From the NCBI RefSeq assembly GCF_002443255.2, contig NW_019211455.1, forward strand, positions 25,026,479-25,090,478: a stretch of 64,000 nt of DNA. Direction: 5' to 3'. This document shows, piece after piece, positions 1 through 12,900 of this stretch. The position numbers and the translations under genes were made by a program. Below the pieces are notes generated by a model, which saw nothing but the letters and a program-made list of their open reading frames with translations, was not told the DNA's origin and did not search any database. The first letter of the stretch is position 1. Each line of letters starts with the position of its first letter. This DNA is from Varroa destructor. Taxonomy: Eukaryota > Arthropoda > Arachnida > Mesostigmata > Varroidae.

Positions 1-556
1 GGATATATCTGGTTTTAAAGCATATACTGACATGTGACATAACGCCCAAAAACTTTTACGAAACATAATATAGACTTGTAATTATTGCCGATATCTGGCG
101 ATCTTCAAAATGCCAATAGCGTTGAAAAAGGATATGAAATAGGAGTGTAATCGAAGAACACTGCAGTTACTGCAGGAACAACAATAAAGGATGAAAAAAA
201 TTAAAATTTAGCAAAATGTCAAAACATTTTGATTTGACAGAATGACGCGCACAAAGATATTGTCGGCGTAGGTGTATGACCTTCGTGCCTCTGCCGCCAC
301 TTTATCATCTATTTGAGTAGAGTCTCACCTTTCCATGAACAAAAGTCATCATTACATCACATAGCAAACAATAAAAGAGCTGATGTAGGTAGCATTCAAA
401 AATACAGAAGTAACAATAGCAATTCTACTCGGCCACTAAAGATGTCTCACGGTACTCTGAAGAATGTCTAGATCATCAATAATCCTGTTGGATTCGATTT
501 GTTGCTCTCTGTTGCCAATTTGTTGCTAATTTTATGCAAGAAATAGTTTTTTGCAG
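1..556. other. Non-coding stretch upstream of the first candidate exon
   Basis: I see no gene here. The sequence is AT-rich with frequent stops in all frames. Its 3' end, around 547..556, is a T-rich run ending in TTTTTTGCAG, which would serve as the splice acceptor for the candidate exon that begins at 557. On that reading it is the end of an upstream intron. Confidence 0.4.
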
Positions 557-711
557 TGTCGCTTCTATGTCGACCTTTTTAGCCTCTATCTTCGAGTTGA
601 TAGATGACTGGCGACGGAAAGGCGCAGCTGCGTCGTCACGAAGTTCGGCGAAATTGAGTTGGGAGAAGGCAAATCTCAAGAATGGGCGTTATGTACCCCC
701 TGTCGATGCAG
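557..711 (+). CDS. Candidate upstream exon of the F-BAR-like gene
   Basis: A 155-base segment lies between a T-rich acceptor (TTTTTTGCAG) and a usable but weak donor (GCAG|GTTACT). It is GC-richer than its surroundings and open throughout, encoding 51 complete residues. These include SIFELIDDWRRKG near the start and LKNGRYVPPVDA at the end. It leaves one base, G, of an unfinished codon. The exon at 27191 opens with TG, so the join gives GTG (Val) and runs straight into ADFTQQLSQL. Phase agreement alone has a one-in-three chance of being luck. The reverse strand is also open for 67 codons here, so a minus-strand reading cannot be excluded. No homologue was recognised for this part alone. If real, it lies N-terminal to the helical domain, and the following intron is about 26.5 kb. 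Confidence 0.38.
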
Positions 712-1335
712 GTTACTCACCATGAAGCGACCTTCGTCTTCCGATATTACCACGCTCTAAATCTCAGTAGACCACACTTACCCTTTCTAAAATCAACGCT
801 AATTTTTCTTACATGACTGGCTCATGTAAGTGTAGCAGATTATATACTTAGGAGAATCGCTGAAATAAATTCCTGGCTGTCATAGAAACGGCATTATATG
901 GATTGTGTAGTCGAGCTTACAATGTTCGAATTGGAAACGGGTTCTTTTTTTGGGGGGATTTAGGGTAGTTAGTAGGGGCTAGAGTAGAAGAAACCGACAC
1001 AGCGTTTGAATGAAATTAAGAGAGATGAATCTTTTTTTGAGCTACCGATCGCTAGCAAAAATCGATTTTACAATTTTTCTTTGTCCTTTTTTTTTGGTTC
1101 TGGTTTGTATTTCTTTGGAACGGCTCATAAGCTCACGGCCACCCGAGCACTACGCCTTATTTATATGGAAAGGAATGAAGTCAAAGTTTGTTACTAGTAA
1201 CCATGTGATAGCAGCAGCTGCAGCTAATGGCGGCCGTAAGGATTCTGCGATACGCAAAAATGGCCGCAAAGTGATACTACCCTTCTCTAGCTGCTGTTAT
1301 CGTGATCTGTTCGGTAGCGTTTTTGCATCGTTCAG

Positions 1336-1363
1336 TTTTTTTTTTTTTTTTTTTTTTTTTTTT
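1336..1363. repeat. Poly(T) run, T28
   Basis: Uninterrupted run of 28 T. It is matched by an A28 run 566 bases downstream at 1930..1957, so the two homopolymers are inverted relative to each other. It could be the tail of a minus-strand retrocopy or simple slippage. No element body is recognisable. Confidence 0.95.
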
Positions 1364-1928
1364 CATTATATAAGCTCGCTCCCGGCGCGGAACACAATTG
1401 CGCCTCTTTATCATTTCATTGTTCTTCGAAAGCAACGGTTAGTCCAGACTGCTTTTGTGGTGTTGTTCTCCGCAGCATAATTGTATTCCTCAGCATATTG
1501 CACACCTCCTCCTGCATCCGTTTCTCGCAAGTATTACGCTAATTCTATTGCTGTGCCCATTGTGTACAGTCGTTTCCGTATTTCACTCATTGCACTAGCT
1601 AGACTTGGGCAGCAAGATCATAATTACGGAATCGTTAAAAGTGCCTCTTGTTCGTCTCGAATCGTAGCCCGGTCCCTTTTAACTAACTGCATCACGGTCA
1701 TTAGCTTAAATTTATTAGTATAAAAGGGATCAATTCCCGCATTAGCCCGGCAATCCATTGCTTTAGTGTATTACAGGTGACAATATATATATTTTCAGAT
1801 TTCCATAGGGATAGTGAATAGGGTACAAATAATGAGTTCTTAGAATCATACGATGCGGCTCCGATATCGCCCTCGTTCTGCGAAAGACAAACGTTAAAAA
1901 ATATTATGAACCTAAAAAACAGAATAAA

Positions 1929-1929
<1 letters not shown>

Positions 1930-1957
<28 letters not shown>
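1930..1957. repeat. Poly(A) run, A28
   Basis: Uninterrupted run of 28 A, the same length as the T28 run at 1336..1363 and in inverted orientation to it. An AATAAA-like context (AGAATAAATA) lies immediately upstream, which would suit the tail of a plus-strand retrocopy, but no coding body is seen. Confidence 0.95.
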
Positions 1958-1959
<2 letters not shown>

Positions 1960-3409
1960 CACAGGTGTCGACATACACGTTAGTAACCAAGCGACTTCGC
2001 TCGTTCGGATGTGCTCTTGGCATGAACCTTGGCAACATTTATGTCAAACTTGGAAACCTGTCAATGCTCGGAAGAGAATTAACAACCTACTCATTATATT
2101 TTCAGTAGTGAGAGGATCAGCTAAATAGCTAGTAAAAAGAAAACAATCGGTCATGTCACCCGATTGTTGTTTGTCACGAGAATCTTACGCGTAAAGATAG
2201 GCGAAGCCATATGGAACTGGGCAAAGTATCGTTTTATGTTTCAGAATTTTTGGCGTCAAACATTTAATGAGACTTGTTGGTTTTTTTCTATTTCATGGGC
2301 CATGGGGTAGAGCCATGTGGTACAGCTGTTTAACTAGCTACACAGAGCAAAATCACCTGCTCATTGCTCTACCATAGTTTCGTAGCCCATCCCCAACCCA
2401 AATGTTCAAAATGTATTGGACGCAGGTCAAGTTCTTGTAGGAGTGATTACATTGAGCTATAGTACATAATCGTCGCAATGGGCCGGGCTGAGAAGAAGCC
2501 ATATATTAATTTTTACAGAGAAACTGAAAGAATGTTATAGTATAATATAAAAATGCGTGTAGATGTATACATGTCGAATTAAAAACTAAGGTGTTCTTTT
2601 CTCAGCAGCGTGCTACATGATTTTGAGAGAAATTTTGGTGACCTTACAATCGTATGTCAAAATGTACCATGTGTAGTCATTTATTTCAGTCATGCACAAT
2701 TGCAATGAGTGCGCAGACTTTAGGGTGGTCAAAGCTTCAGAAAACGATACTCATGTTCTGCGCATTACAAACGAACAGGATGCAACTCCTGAGTACATGA
2801 GCACTTGAGCCACTCAAAGCCGGACTTCACTCAGCGCACCAGAATGTTATGTGGATTTGTAGTAGGTGAATGATAATTTCTAGAAAAAAATAATCGCAGA
2901 AGGTTCATTTAGCTGCGTAATAGAAGGGCCTTTGACAAATACACAGATGTGTTTTTTCTCTCGTGGAATCAGTTGTCTTCAATGATAGCGCTCAGTATAT
3001 TTCAGCTCATGTTGCCCCACATTTCCCTATATGTAAAAAAACAACTTCATAGAAAAACTTTTGGAAGTTTTAGGCAAATTCACTTTCACTCGGTTGTCAC
3101 TGCATCTTTCCAACGCGTTCAGACACTCAAGATGTATGCCAGAAACACCACTACTGGCTCATCCTTTGACCAAGTTTTTAAGAATCCTATTTTTATCTCT
3201 TAGTGAAAAAAAATCATAACCTGACAAAAAAGTAGGGTGGCTTGCAAAGCGCTTGATTTTTTAAAAAGCAAAGTTTTATTATATAGAATTATTATGGAAC
3301 CATGATTATAGAACCGAAAGGTCACACATCTTGATACGTGATGCGTATACTGTCACATTTAGAAGCTATCGAAAATCTTATTTTTACGATTCTTCATGTG
3401 TCCACCATT

Positions 3410-3412
<3 letters not shown>

Positions 3413-3464
<52 letters not shown>
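3413..3464. repeat. (TA)n microsatellite
   Basis: About 52 bases of uninterrupted TA dinucleotide. It creates artificial Tyr-Ile repeats in the overlapping open frames, which are therefore not genes. Confidence 0.97.
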
Positions 3465-3468
<4 letters not shown>

Positions 3469-4058
3469 ATATATCATAATATTCTTAGGATTTACTCAAA
3501 ATCCCATTGCACCACAATAAATGAATTCAATACATTTAAATGCTTTGAGCAAACTCATAACTGAACCTAGTTTATCTATTTTCTAGGGTTATCTACATTG
3601 GAACGACGTTTTGTGGAGCTGCACAAAGGATAGCTTTCAAATTTTTGATAAGAAAAATAAAGGCCTAATACTAGGATAACCATACTCGTACATAGGCCAG
3701 GTCGAAAACGTGTTTAAACATACGCCATGCTTACGATTAGTATATCCGTATAGTTGGGCTGCAGGCATCTATGTCGTATGTCTCTATCTTGTCGTCTCTA
3801 TGCGATATGGTATAATGTCCAGCGACACAATGGCAACACTGGGCATGAGGGTACTTTATCCCATACTGTTTTTCCTTTTGACTCCCGCTCGCTATCACCC
3901 TGTCATCACTACTCTTAGTTTGTTGTTCGTATAGCTGATTTGGACTAATATCAGCAGGGATCGGCTAGCCTGGCGGCACCCGCATATCATTTGTCGTTGA
4001 CAGGCGTTTACTTATAGTGCTTCTTACCCTATTTCATCATACATGTATATGTTTTTGC

Positions 4059-4059
<1 letters not shown>

Positions 4060-4110
<51 letters not shown>
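4060..4110. repeat. (TA)n microsatellite
   Basis: About 51 bases of uninterrupted TA, some 600 bases from the previous TA tract. Confidence 0.97.
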
Positions 4111-4111
<1 letters not shown>

Positions 4112-4280
4112 TTGTTAGGAAGGTATTCGCTCACGTACAAACGTTCTTTCTTGGAAAGGTTACTTATTGCCAATAGTGTTTCTATTTTCTAATTGGATTT
4201 GTATTATACGATACCGAGCGACTTTTCCGTGGATGACCAAAGAGAGAAAACCGAATCGAATCTTTGTTCGTATTTTCATT

Positions 4281-4595
4281 ATGAAGCCCAAACAGGCGGT
4301 GCTATTTAAACTCCTACCTACAAATAACGGGCAAGGGCTTTGCTATCTAGTACATTTCGCCAATATGTCCCGTTGGACGTCACGTGGGTTCAACGAAATC
4401 CTACCAGAGATCCAAGTTATTCGCCTCCAACAGTCTTCCTGTTATGTCCTTACCCTTATGCTTTTCCCCTATGTTTTGGCGGTTCTTCCGTCTGTTAGCG
4501 TGTTAGATCGACCACACCCTGGTGACTATGGTCTCTCTAGGCGTGAGCACAGCTCTTTCGGCAGATTCTTCGGATCGTCGGACCAAGGCCCATAG
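4281..4595 (+). CDS. Uncharacterised 104-codon open frame, possible hydrophobic/secreted product
   Basis: An ATG-initiated open frame of 104 codons lies inside a longer start-less frame. The N-terminal half is unremarkable. The C-terminal third has a hydrophobic stretch (LTLMLFPYVLAVLPSVSV) followed by a polar tail with a dibasic SRREHSSFGRFF segment. This arrangement is seen in secreted-peptide precursors, but no known peptide family matches. A pyrimidine-rich run ending in CTGTTAG at about 4500 could instead be a splice acceptor inside the frame. The length is within what chance gives in this window, so coding status is doubtful. Confidence 0.15.
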   Translation: MKPKQAVLFKLLPTNNGQGLCYLVHFANMSRWTSRGFNEILPEIQVIRLQQSSCYVLTLMLFPYVLAVLPSVSVLDRPHPGDYGLSRREHSSFGRFFGSSDQGP

Positions 4596-6730
4596 CTCTG
4601 CGCAGACAGACATGACACAGATGTTAGACGACGTTGGTTACAGCCCAGAAATGAACCGCTTTTAAACTAAACGTTGAGCCATTTTCCGGGACTGTTTTTT
4701 TTCTTTTTAAAACAAGTAATAATAAGCTTGCTTTGAGAGCGAAGCCATAAATAATATCGCGTATACTCTCAGAGATGTTAGACAAAATAGAATTTCACAG
4801 TTGTGAGGTAACCAAAATTACAAGTCAGCAAAACGATTATTCTGTGCCGGATTATAAGAAGTTTTATTCACTAAATGGTTGTTGTATATTCCAAGCGCTG
4901 TTTTCAAATGTAAAGTGTTATAAATAGCCCCAACTTATAGTTGATATAAAAACTAACTGGGTAGCCTGGAAAATCGTTCTTGTATGTCAAATTTCTTATT
5001 AGAGAGGCGAAAGCCTCAAACCTGGAACTTTTCCAGCTTCTTGCAGACCATGAATACGTGAAAACTTCTCTAGTGAGAATATGGCGTATGAGGGTCTCAT
5101 TAAATTGAAGCAGGATACAAATGTTTTTTCCTTGTTAAATTGATGTATGGCATGTATATTTCAAGATACCTATCTATATCGATTTAGAAAATGAAGCTAA
5201 TGTGTTTCTTTATTGTAGAGTTTCCGTCACTTGACTAGAGCTGCAACATTGCAAGAACACCCTGACGGTCATGATCTTGTCCTATTCATGCATAGACAAA
5301 GAATTACTCACCTCTCTCTTATTCTTTTATAATGATGTCATGCTGTTCATTAGATTGTAGATTCAAATATCAGATTCATGAACCGAACATTGCAACGGCA
5401 GAGAAAAGAATAAGGGAAGAACAAATCAGAGTCAATGCGTGTTTGAAGCGTCCAACCCAAAGGCTTTTCTTAATAATTAAAGAAATTTAGGTGCTTGGAG
5501 TAGATCACAATGTCGGCTACTGAAGGAAGATAGAAGAATCGGATATTTACGGAAGTGTTAAGGCGGCTCTCAGTTGTCTAATGTCCCTTGAGACACTTTA
5601 TCCTCTTATGTTTCCTCATCGCCCATTACGGTAACCAAACCCTAGGGCTCACCAGATGCCGCTTTCTGTTTTTCCGACCCCCACAGTGACCTGGTAAAAC
5701 GTACTCCTAGAAATCACAGAAAGTCGTTGGGATGGCTAGCGTGAAACCGGAGAATTAAGAACTGGAAAATTATGAAGACACTTAAGGAAGCGATGAATTA
5801 GACGTAGCCGCGGACGCAGAAACGAGAGAACCTAATAGTGGGCGGCAGGAGGATCGAAGTCAACGCGCTACGTGGTGTTAAAATGCCACCCGGGAGAGCA
5901 TCTGATACACTGTTACTGTAAGACCGAAAAGGCAGAAGAGAAGAAGACGCCCAGTGACTCGGCACGAGCAAGTGAGGACGATGACGTAACACTAGCATCA
6001 CTGGTGGCGACCCTGTGTCCGTGTGTCTCGCGTCACGTGGAGCCTTAACTTCTACGCCTTCGACGCTCAAGCGGCATCTATCCTTTCAGACAATACTAAG
6101 TAGTCATTGAAGTGTAAATGAAATAAAACAGAAGCAGAATCCAGCGACTGCTCTTGTTATTGCTAATGCTCAGCAACGAACCGAAACGCTGAGATGACTG
6201 ATTAGGCACTATACGCGCCGCCGGTGTTATACCAGGAGTTTCGATAGATTCACGTTCTGTGGTTTTGCTACTTCTGAACCCACGAAGAGGACTGCAAGAT
6301 GGACGTCGGGTATGACATGAGATCAAGAGATTCACTATGCAGTAATCTAGCAAGACGGCAATTTTCATGGCGAGAAACTGCCACGATACTGAATCTTTTG
6401 CCCTGTTCCTTAGCTTGCTCAGAGACTTTCTCTCTCTAATGGGATACTTGTAACTAAAGCGCTGCTTTCCAGTACATCTATAGCAATAGCATTTTTCTTT
6501 AGCACTCAATGATAATGGAGACAAAGATTGTTTTCCTTTGAGGTCCTTCTATTTATGAACCATTTTACCCACACTTAACTCGATAACGTTAGGCTTTTGT
6601 CAAAGCTATTAATGTTATTGTAATGGTCATCAGCGTCTTGTTATTACATTATAGTCGCCATGGTACGTTACACATGACAGGCTTCTTAATTTAGAAAGGC
6701 ATCCTGTTTATAAATCTTCAGTAAAAACTA

Positions 6731-6788
6731 TTTAAGTTGCCAATTTTCTGATACGCAAGAAGCGTATGCAGAAAATTGGAAACTTAAA
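6731..6788. repeat. Imperfect foldback hairpin (26/27-base arms, 5-base loop)
   Basis: The left arm 6731..6756 and right arm 6762..6788 are reverse complements apart from one mismatch and one extra base in the right arm, around a loop of AAGAA. No flanking terminal repeats or coding capacity were seen. Confidence 0.9.
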
Positions 6789-7624
6789 AATTGGAAACAT
6801 ATAACTGTTTTCACGTAAAACCGAATGCAATGTGTTCCTAGGATAGCAAATGTCTACCACCTATTTAATTTGGCGAGCAGCAATAATTAAAGTTTGGCAA
6901 AAATGGTTTCTATCAACAGATGTTCCATGTTATTGTAAAGAATATTAGGCAATGTTTCTCATGCGATAGCCGTAATCCTTGTGTTCACAGGTTAAATTGG
7001 CGCATCAAATCTAATAAATGTGTAGCAGTATCAGAATCAAAGCTGCTCTGTGCTGTAAAAGCCGGGACTCCGATACAAGAATCCGTTGTCGCCTGCTGGT
7101 GCTGCAGAGGCCTTCGTAGCAAGAAAAAGATGCGCCAGCGCAACAAGGATCGAGTAATTGCGTTCCTCCCCTTAAAGGTAGCTGCTGCTTTTCCTGCTGC
7201 CTAGCGACCGGTAGTCTAGGAAAAGTGCATCTCGTCTCAGCTCGGCTCAGCTAAGCAAGCTAAAGTGAAGCACGAAGATTCTGTGCCGTTTTTTCAAGAT
7301 ATAAGAAACAGCGCACTTACTGATTACCAACAGATGTGATTCTCTATCATGCGACCAACCGATCGAATGGCGGATAGGTAGAGAAATGATGGTAGCATCT
7401 AGGTGGAAGAATTTTTTTACCATCGAAGTTACGTTGGCCCGGTAAGCGACTCGCCCACACGTCTAACCGTTAAGACCTCCTCGCCCAGCCGCCTGTGGTT
7501 GCGGGCATAGTGCTCGGGGCGTTGATGGCAGCGAATGAGGCTTGAGGCTTGACATTTTTGCCATGAAAGTGAATCATTATGACAGGGGGAATTGTCATGC
7601 ATACTATATATTATGTATAGCCAT

Positions 7625-7652
7625 GCTATCAAACTGTTTGTTCTTTGATAGC
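7625..7652. repeat. Short foldback (9-bp stem)
   Basis: GCTATCAAA and TTTGATAGC are perfect reverse complements separated by a 10-base loop. This is weaker than the other foldbacks and could be chance. Confidence 0.6.
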
Positions 7653-8318
7653 TAGTGTGTACATGCACCTATAGGTAATAGGCCCTGTAACGAGAATTAT
7701 GGCTTACTTATATAGCGTGTGTATAAAAAGAGATAGTTAGAGGCTTAGCTAAATATGAAACGGTAGGGCAAAATTCGACCAAATAAAACCTAAATTTCTT
7801 TACCTATCACTCAGCTTATTGTCAATTATCTGAAAGGGATAATTGTTGATCGCGTAATCAGCTGAATCGACTAAAGAGTGAGTTCGTTTGGCCGTCGGTT
7901 TGACATAGGACAAGCAGTGTTGACCAGGGTCAAGACAGCTAGAGGGCTGGCTCATTGTCTCTCTCTGGACACTGGCTGACTATCGCTGTCGGTTTGCTAG
8001 CTTACCAAACAAGCCGTCGCCACCGTTCGGCAACTCGAGCCTATCGTATTTAATGCCGCTGCATAGAATGGACGACAGGGAAGAGAAGTGGAAACAGGCC
8101 CGATCAAAGGGCGTGTTCATCATCGGAAAGGGTCCAAGTTCACATCGCCTTGAGGACGGATGAACGAAGTGAAGCACGGTTCAGTCGAGCTCGGAAGAAA
8201 CGAGAAAAAGATCGGCCAGCGGTAGTGCAACGAGGAGTCGTCAGCCGGTACAGGCGACGAGGTTGGAGTTGAGGACTCCTAATATGCATATGACATTCAT
8301 AGAACAGCTAATAAATGA

Positions 8319-8690
8319 GCTAAGAAGCTGCCTTCTAGTTTATCAGATATTGGCATATCTGACGCATGGGGAAAACAAGGTGATGAATGTAGAACGAACG
8401 AAACCAATCTAAGTGCTAGTAGACGTCACAGACACTGCAAAAAAGAGCTAACCCGGGGGCAAGGAAATACAGCAATATGGCAAAAGGCTCCTAGGAATTG
8501 GAAAGTCGGTGACAGCCAAGAAGGAACAGGCCGCCAACCAACCGAAATCTATGAAATCGACATTAGACCTGATCAACGATTAGAAGCGATCTACCACCAT
8601 CGCCAGAAAGAGGGAAGCGAGTCTCCCGCCATTCGAGAACTGGAAAACCTAAAGCGCCTGGATCTCGCGGGAGCACGGCTCAAAAGCTAG
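8319..8690 (+). CDS. Start-less 123-codon open frame, possible terminal exon
   Basis: This frame is open for 123 codons from just after a TGA at 8316..8318 to a TAG at 8688..8690. It contains no ATG, GTG or TTG codon, so it can only be coding as part of a spliced gene. The inferred product is strongly charged, for example SQEGTGRQPTEIYEIDIR, then RLEAIYHHRQKEG and ENLKRLDLAGARLK. The surrounding 8.0-8.9 kb is GC- and CpG-richer than its flanks. A canonical AATAAA lies at 9055..9060, placed as for a 3' untranslated region of about 370 bases. Against it: no homologue was recognised, no strong acceptor stands out, and it would be nested in the same strand as the candidate large intron. A run of this length is also expected a few times by chance in 64 kb of this composition. 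Confidence 0.2.
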   Translation, partial: AKKLPSSLSDIGISDAWGKQGDECRTNETNLSASRRHRHCKKELTRGQGNTAIWQKAPRNWKVGDSQEGTGRQPTEIYEIDIRPDQRLEAIYHHRQKEGSESPAIRELENLKRLDLAGARLKS

Positions 8691-9054
8691 AGGAATGGTA
8701 GTTTTCCTCGCCTGCCAGCAAGGTCGACGAGAGAACTTGTTTTAGCCAAAGACAGTGCCCCATCTATCGCCTAGTCTGGGACGGATCAAATCGCCAAGAA
8801 TCGCAGACGTCAAAATAAGGTAGAGTTGGTGCTGGAGGTGACGTGAATCGAAATTTCTGTTGGACGGCATAGCGATTCGAAAGAAAAGCGCGCCACATGT
8901 GTAAAGAGACAGAAAGTGGTGACACAGTAGATCTGTAATCCACCAGTCCTGATCAGGATTTTTAATGCGTCGCTGCCTGCCCTCTGGCCGATTTCGTTTT
9001 ACTTTCGAGATAATTAGAAGGAATTAGAAGATGTGGCTGTAATGTTTTTCTGTA

Positions 9055-9060
9055 AATAAA
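9055..9060 (+). promoter_or_regulatory. Possible poly(A) signal AATAAA
   Basis: Canonical hexamer in the context TGTAAATAAAGTGG, followed by GT-rich sequence. It is the natural 3' end signal if the open frame ending at 8690 is a terminal exon, but such hexamers are common by chance in AT-rich DNA. Confidence 0.2.
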
Positions 9061-9948
9061 GTGGTTCTATTAAGATTCACAGAGATAATTCATTTGCAAC
9101 TACGTGAACTCACTGCCGAGTATTCTGTTAAAACATTAAATAATAGGGTGATGTATTTTCTTCTCCAGTTTCTTAAACGAAAATAACAGGATCAATTTTT
9201 CCTAGCGGTTTTAGTGTAATGATTTGCTCAACGTGACTAAATTTCTTTACACGTTTTTTTTTTTGTATCATAGTCCTTGACGATACTACTATTAGCGAGG
9301 TCTTATAAACACTCTCAATTTTTTGTGTTAGATGTATTTTTTGTTGGAATCAGTGGTTTCTGGAAGCGATCCAGATGCATCATCCAATTTCCGAGCATTT
9401 TCTGGTTTCAAACAAGTGAAAACTAAATGCGACATCTGTTATCGTTAAATGATTAATCCTAGTATAAAAAACACTTTATTATGTTTCGTTTGCTAACCTC
9501 CCGCAAGTAGAATACAAACTACGAAAATAACGTTCCCATCTGTGAAATTAGCCTTTCGGGAACATGGGTTATATGTTCTTGTTCAACAAAACTTCTTTCA
9601 TGGTTGCAAATAACAATTCTCAAAAAAAATCTCTGTTTTGAACAAGTAAAACGTATTTTTTTCGGTGAACTTTAACACGTTACTAACCACCCTGACTACT
9701 CTCAATATTGAGCTGAATATCGTATCTGACGAAAACGAGTATTGTGAGGGAGCCGCAGACAGTTGTTGACTCAAGCCAGATCGAAGCGTGCAGTGTCTCA
9801 TAGAAATGGGCAGACACAAGGCCTAGTACCTGATAAAAAGAATGAAGGTTATCATCGTAAATCTTTGTGAAAGATTTTAGTATGTGTGTCTCTGCTCTAC
9901 GAATATATATTCGAGGCCTCAATAAACTGAACTTTAACCACTGGTGGC

Positions 9949-9988
9949 AATTTTGACGTGCGTGTATGCATACACGTACGTCAAAATT
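9949..9988. repeat. 40-base near-perfect palindrome (20-bp arms, no loop)
   Basis: The two 20-base halves, 9949..9968 and 9969..9988, are reverse complements with a single mismatch. The centre is GTATGCATAC. No loop separates the arms. Confidence 0.92.
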
Positions 9989-12900
9989 TGTAAAAACAAA
10001 AAAAGACTATATTAGATTACTAAACGATGTATATCTTTGCTGTTGGTATATAATGTCGAAAACCTTAAATCTCCTTTTATCCTAAAAGCAATAATAGGGT
10101 ATCTCAATTCCTGAGAGCACATGTTTTTGTCACCATTGAATTATCCACAGGCGATCACTGTTGGTTGAATGGAAATTGGTAAATATCATTTTTTCTAACA
10201 TTTATGCATCAAGCATAGGTGAGCTGCAGTTTCAAAATATGGCGGAATATCTCCACACTTGTATGTGTCATATATGTTATAATTTTCTCCACATTAAAGC
10301 GCTATAGTCTCGGTGCCCACGTCCAGGCGTTGACTGGGTGCCATCTGAGTAATCCAGTACTGCTCTGACAATGCCATTTCTCCTTTTACCAGTGGGATGG
10401 TAGTCTTTCGCAACACTCTCTTTTTACCTTTTTTATTGTTAGCCCAGGCTTTAGCAGTAGTCTGCTTCTGCTTTATCAATCATTGGCTTCCTTAGAGTTA
10501 TGCAAAGCACTGCGAGCTTCCAACTTCCAAATTGTAGAACGGAAAATCTGTTGGACTCAAGTTTCCTTAAAACATTGTCCTTAAGCCAGATTCGAATCCA
10601 AAAGGACTGTCGCTTGGCAGACGTGTGGCAAAAAATAGTTAAAAGCGCCAGCGTTCAAATTCAAGCGCCTGCCGAAACGAATACGAGCACATAAACTTCG
10701 GGAGCCGTTATCACCGTTTTCACATTACTGTGTCTTGTTGAAGTCGCGTTATCACGAAAACAGTCGATCGTGGACAGCTTCATAGCCTTGCTCAGTGGCC
10801 CCGGTCAGCGCAAGATTCAACTTCAACTCCATCCTATCCTGTGGCGCAGAGTGTCTTTTAGTTAGTGGCACCTCTCAACTCCACCTAAGAAAGCGTCAGT
10901 ATTACACTGAGTACATATCGTTGTTTGAAAACATTATCGAACAAATCCTAACTGACCCAATACCTTTCAGGTAGCGTTAACAACGTCATAGAGGTTTGCT
11001 GTCTGGTAGATCCTTTAGACCTGAAATATTTATGTCGTAGGAAGGACACACAAAGCTTTCCTCTGCAGTATGATAAAACAGATTTTAAAGATAAAATCGG
11101 CTGTCTAATGCCAATATCAAGTTGATTTTCCTAAGTTGATGGTCAGGGCCACACAAAAGCTATTGTTGGACGCGTAGCGAGTAAAAGCTGTCAGTTGAAA
11201 GGCGAATCGTGATCATAGAACATATTTTTCAAAAGTTAGATAAATCTCTATAAAATTGATTTTTCTTCGAGAATTTGAGATAGTTCGTACTTGTCTAAAA
11301 ATACGTTGTCCTTGATTGAGTTCAAAGGTGGTTTAGACCCTGGTGATACATCAACAATCTAGATTTTAGGCTCACGAGTCACGAAGTTCCTAAAAGCTGT
11401 CGATCTAGTGAATATAACTTAACATTGTATGAAACCAATAGCCACCTGAGTACATAGCATGCTTTCGTGACCGTGCGTGAATACAAAACCTAACCACTAA
11501 AATTGTTCTACGGACTTCCAAAGGGAATAAAAGCTCTGAGGGAACTCATTAGAACACTAGGTAAAACATATGTCTCTTGATAGGTTTATGTGGGTGTTAA
11601 CTTTAGCAGGTTAGAAGAAAACGTATCCATATATATATGGTTGTTTATCAGACAGTCGTTTGAATCTCGTATCCTATATTCGGATATATATATATTCCTA
11701 TATAAGCGGATAATAAACACATATAGGCAAAGCTTTAAAACGGCTCGAAAGATATTTTTCAGTCGAAGAAACATTTCTGAAAAGCATTTGTAAATCAAAT
11801 GCAATAGAAGTAATAGAAATAGTCGACAGAGAGGTCTGGGACACTTACTAGGAAACCATGCGGGGTATGACAGGACACGGGGCCGTTTCAATCAGCCTAA
11901 CCGAGGCCGTTAACGGATTTCCTGAAATAATCCAATTAAATTGCTAAAAAAAGATTATCGGATAGTATAGTAACACAACTCTGGCAGTACAATAGAGTAG
12001 GAGAAGTAATAATAATGACAGCAATGAGAGAGAACTGCATTTGGTAAATATCAATGAAACGGCAAGGATATCGCGCCAGCGATAACCTTATTTTAACAAG
12101 TTCAAATTCAGAACGTGTCTGATAGAATTGTTTCAGATCAGAAATGAATAAATAAATGAATTAATAACGCTGGATATTTATATGAAAAGCTATATAAATC
12201 CTGTACATGTGCTGGTGTTCATTACTATATAGGTTGAATAACAATGGTCAGTGCATCCTCTTATTTTTTAATTATTTGCATCAAGTCATAGCTAAAAAGT
12301 GTAGCGCTCAAGTGGGTACTTAGCTCATAGACTTATCTTATTTGCATTGCAGTGCATCGATATTTGTAGTCATGTTTATTTGCTTACAGCTAAACCAAGT
12401 TACACTTTAGTGATTACAGCCGCTAAAGTAGATGATATATAAAACTCAATACTTTTTAGCAATAATAGAGGGCTTTGTCTAAGATCTAAAGTTAAAACTT
12501 ATTTATTGAAGTACTGATGCCCTACTTACGCATCTGTGGTAGAAACTAACTATCAGAAAAGTTTTACACACGTTCGTAGTTAGTCTTCTTCATGTTTTCT
12601 TAAACTTCGACCAAACATTGTTAGCTCAACTTAGTGTGTCAAGCAACTTACTGCATACAACACAGAATTATAGTTAAACACACAGTTCGTTAGTCCACTC
12701 GTTCGTCTGTCTCTAACTAGCTTTAGCCTTGGTCACATGAGAATTTGCGGCGCTTTGTTCTGACTATTACCAGTAGTCACAAAGCGAAGCCTTGGCTTCA
12801 ATACTTCCAGCACCGTAATACAACTTGTATGCTTCTGACAAGACTCTTGAATTCCTTCAGAGTTTTCTGAGAATGTAGCTGCGTCATGGTCGAGATGATC

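Noticed and set aside
3331..3564. Open frames rich in Tyr-Ile across TA tracts (also near 27.3 and 48.2 kb)
   Set aside because: They are produced by (TA)n microsatellites and have no coding value.
5798..6070. Minus-strand 90-codon frame with a pyrimidine-rich acceptor inside it
   Set aside because: The acceptor is good but the product has no recognisable feature, no poly(A) signal follows, and the length fits chance.
6096..6524. 142-codon minus-strand frame
   Set aside because: It has unremarkable low-constraint composition, no domain and no splice or poly(A) support.
10588..10600. B-box-like GATTCGAATCC near a small ORF
   Set aside because: It has one mismatch to the B-box and no tRNA fold around it. 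The similarity to the 46.5-kb site does not extend far enough to call a SINE.
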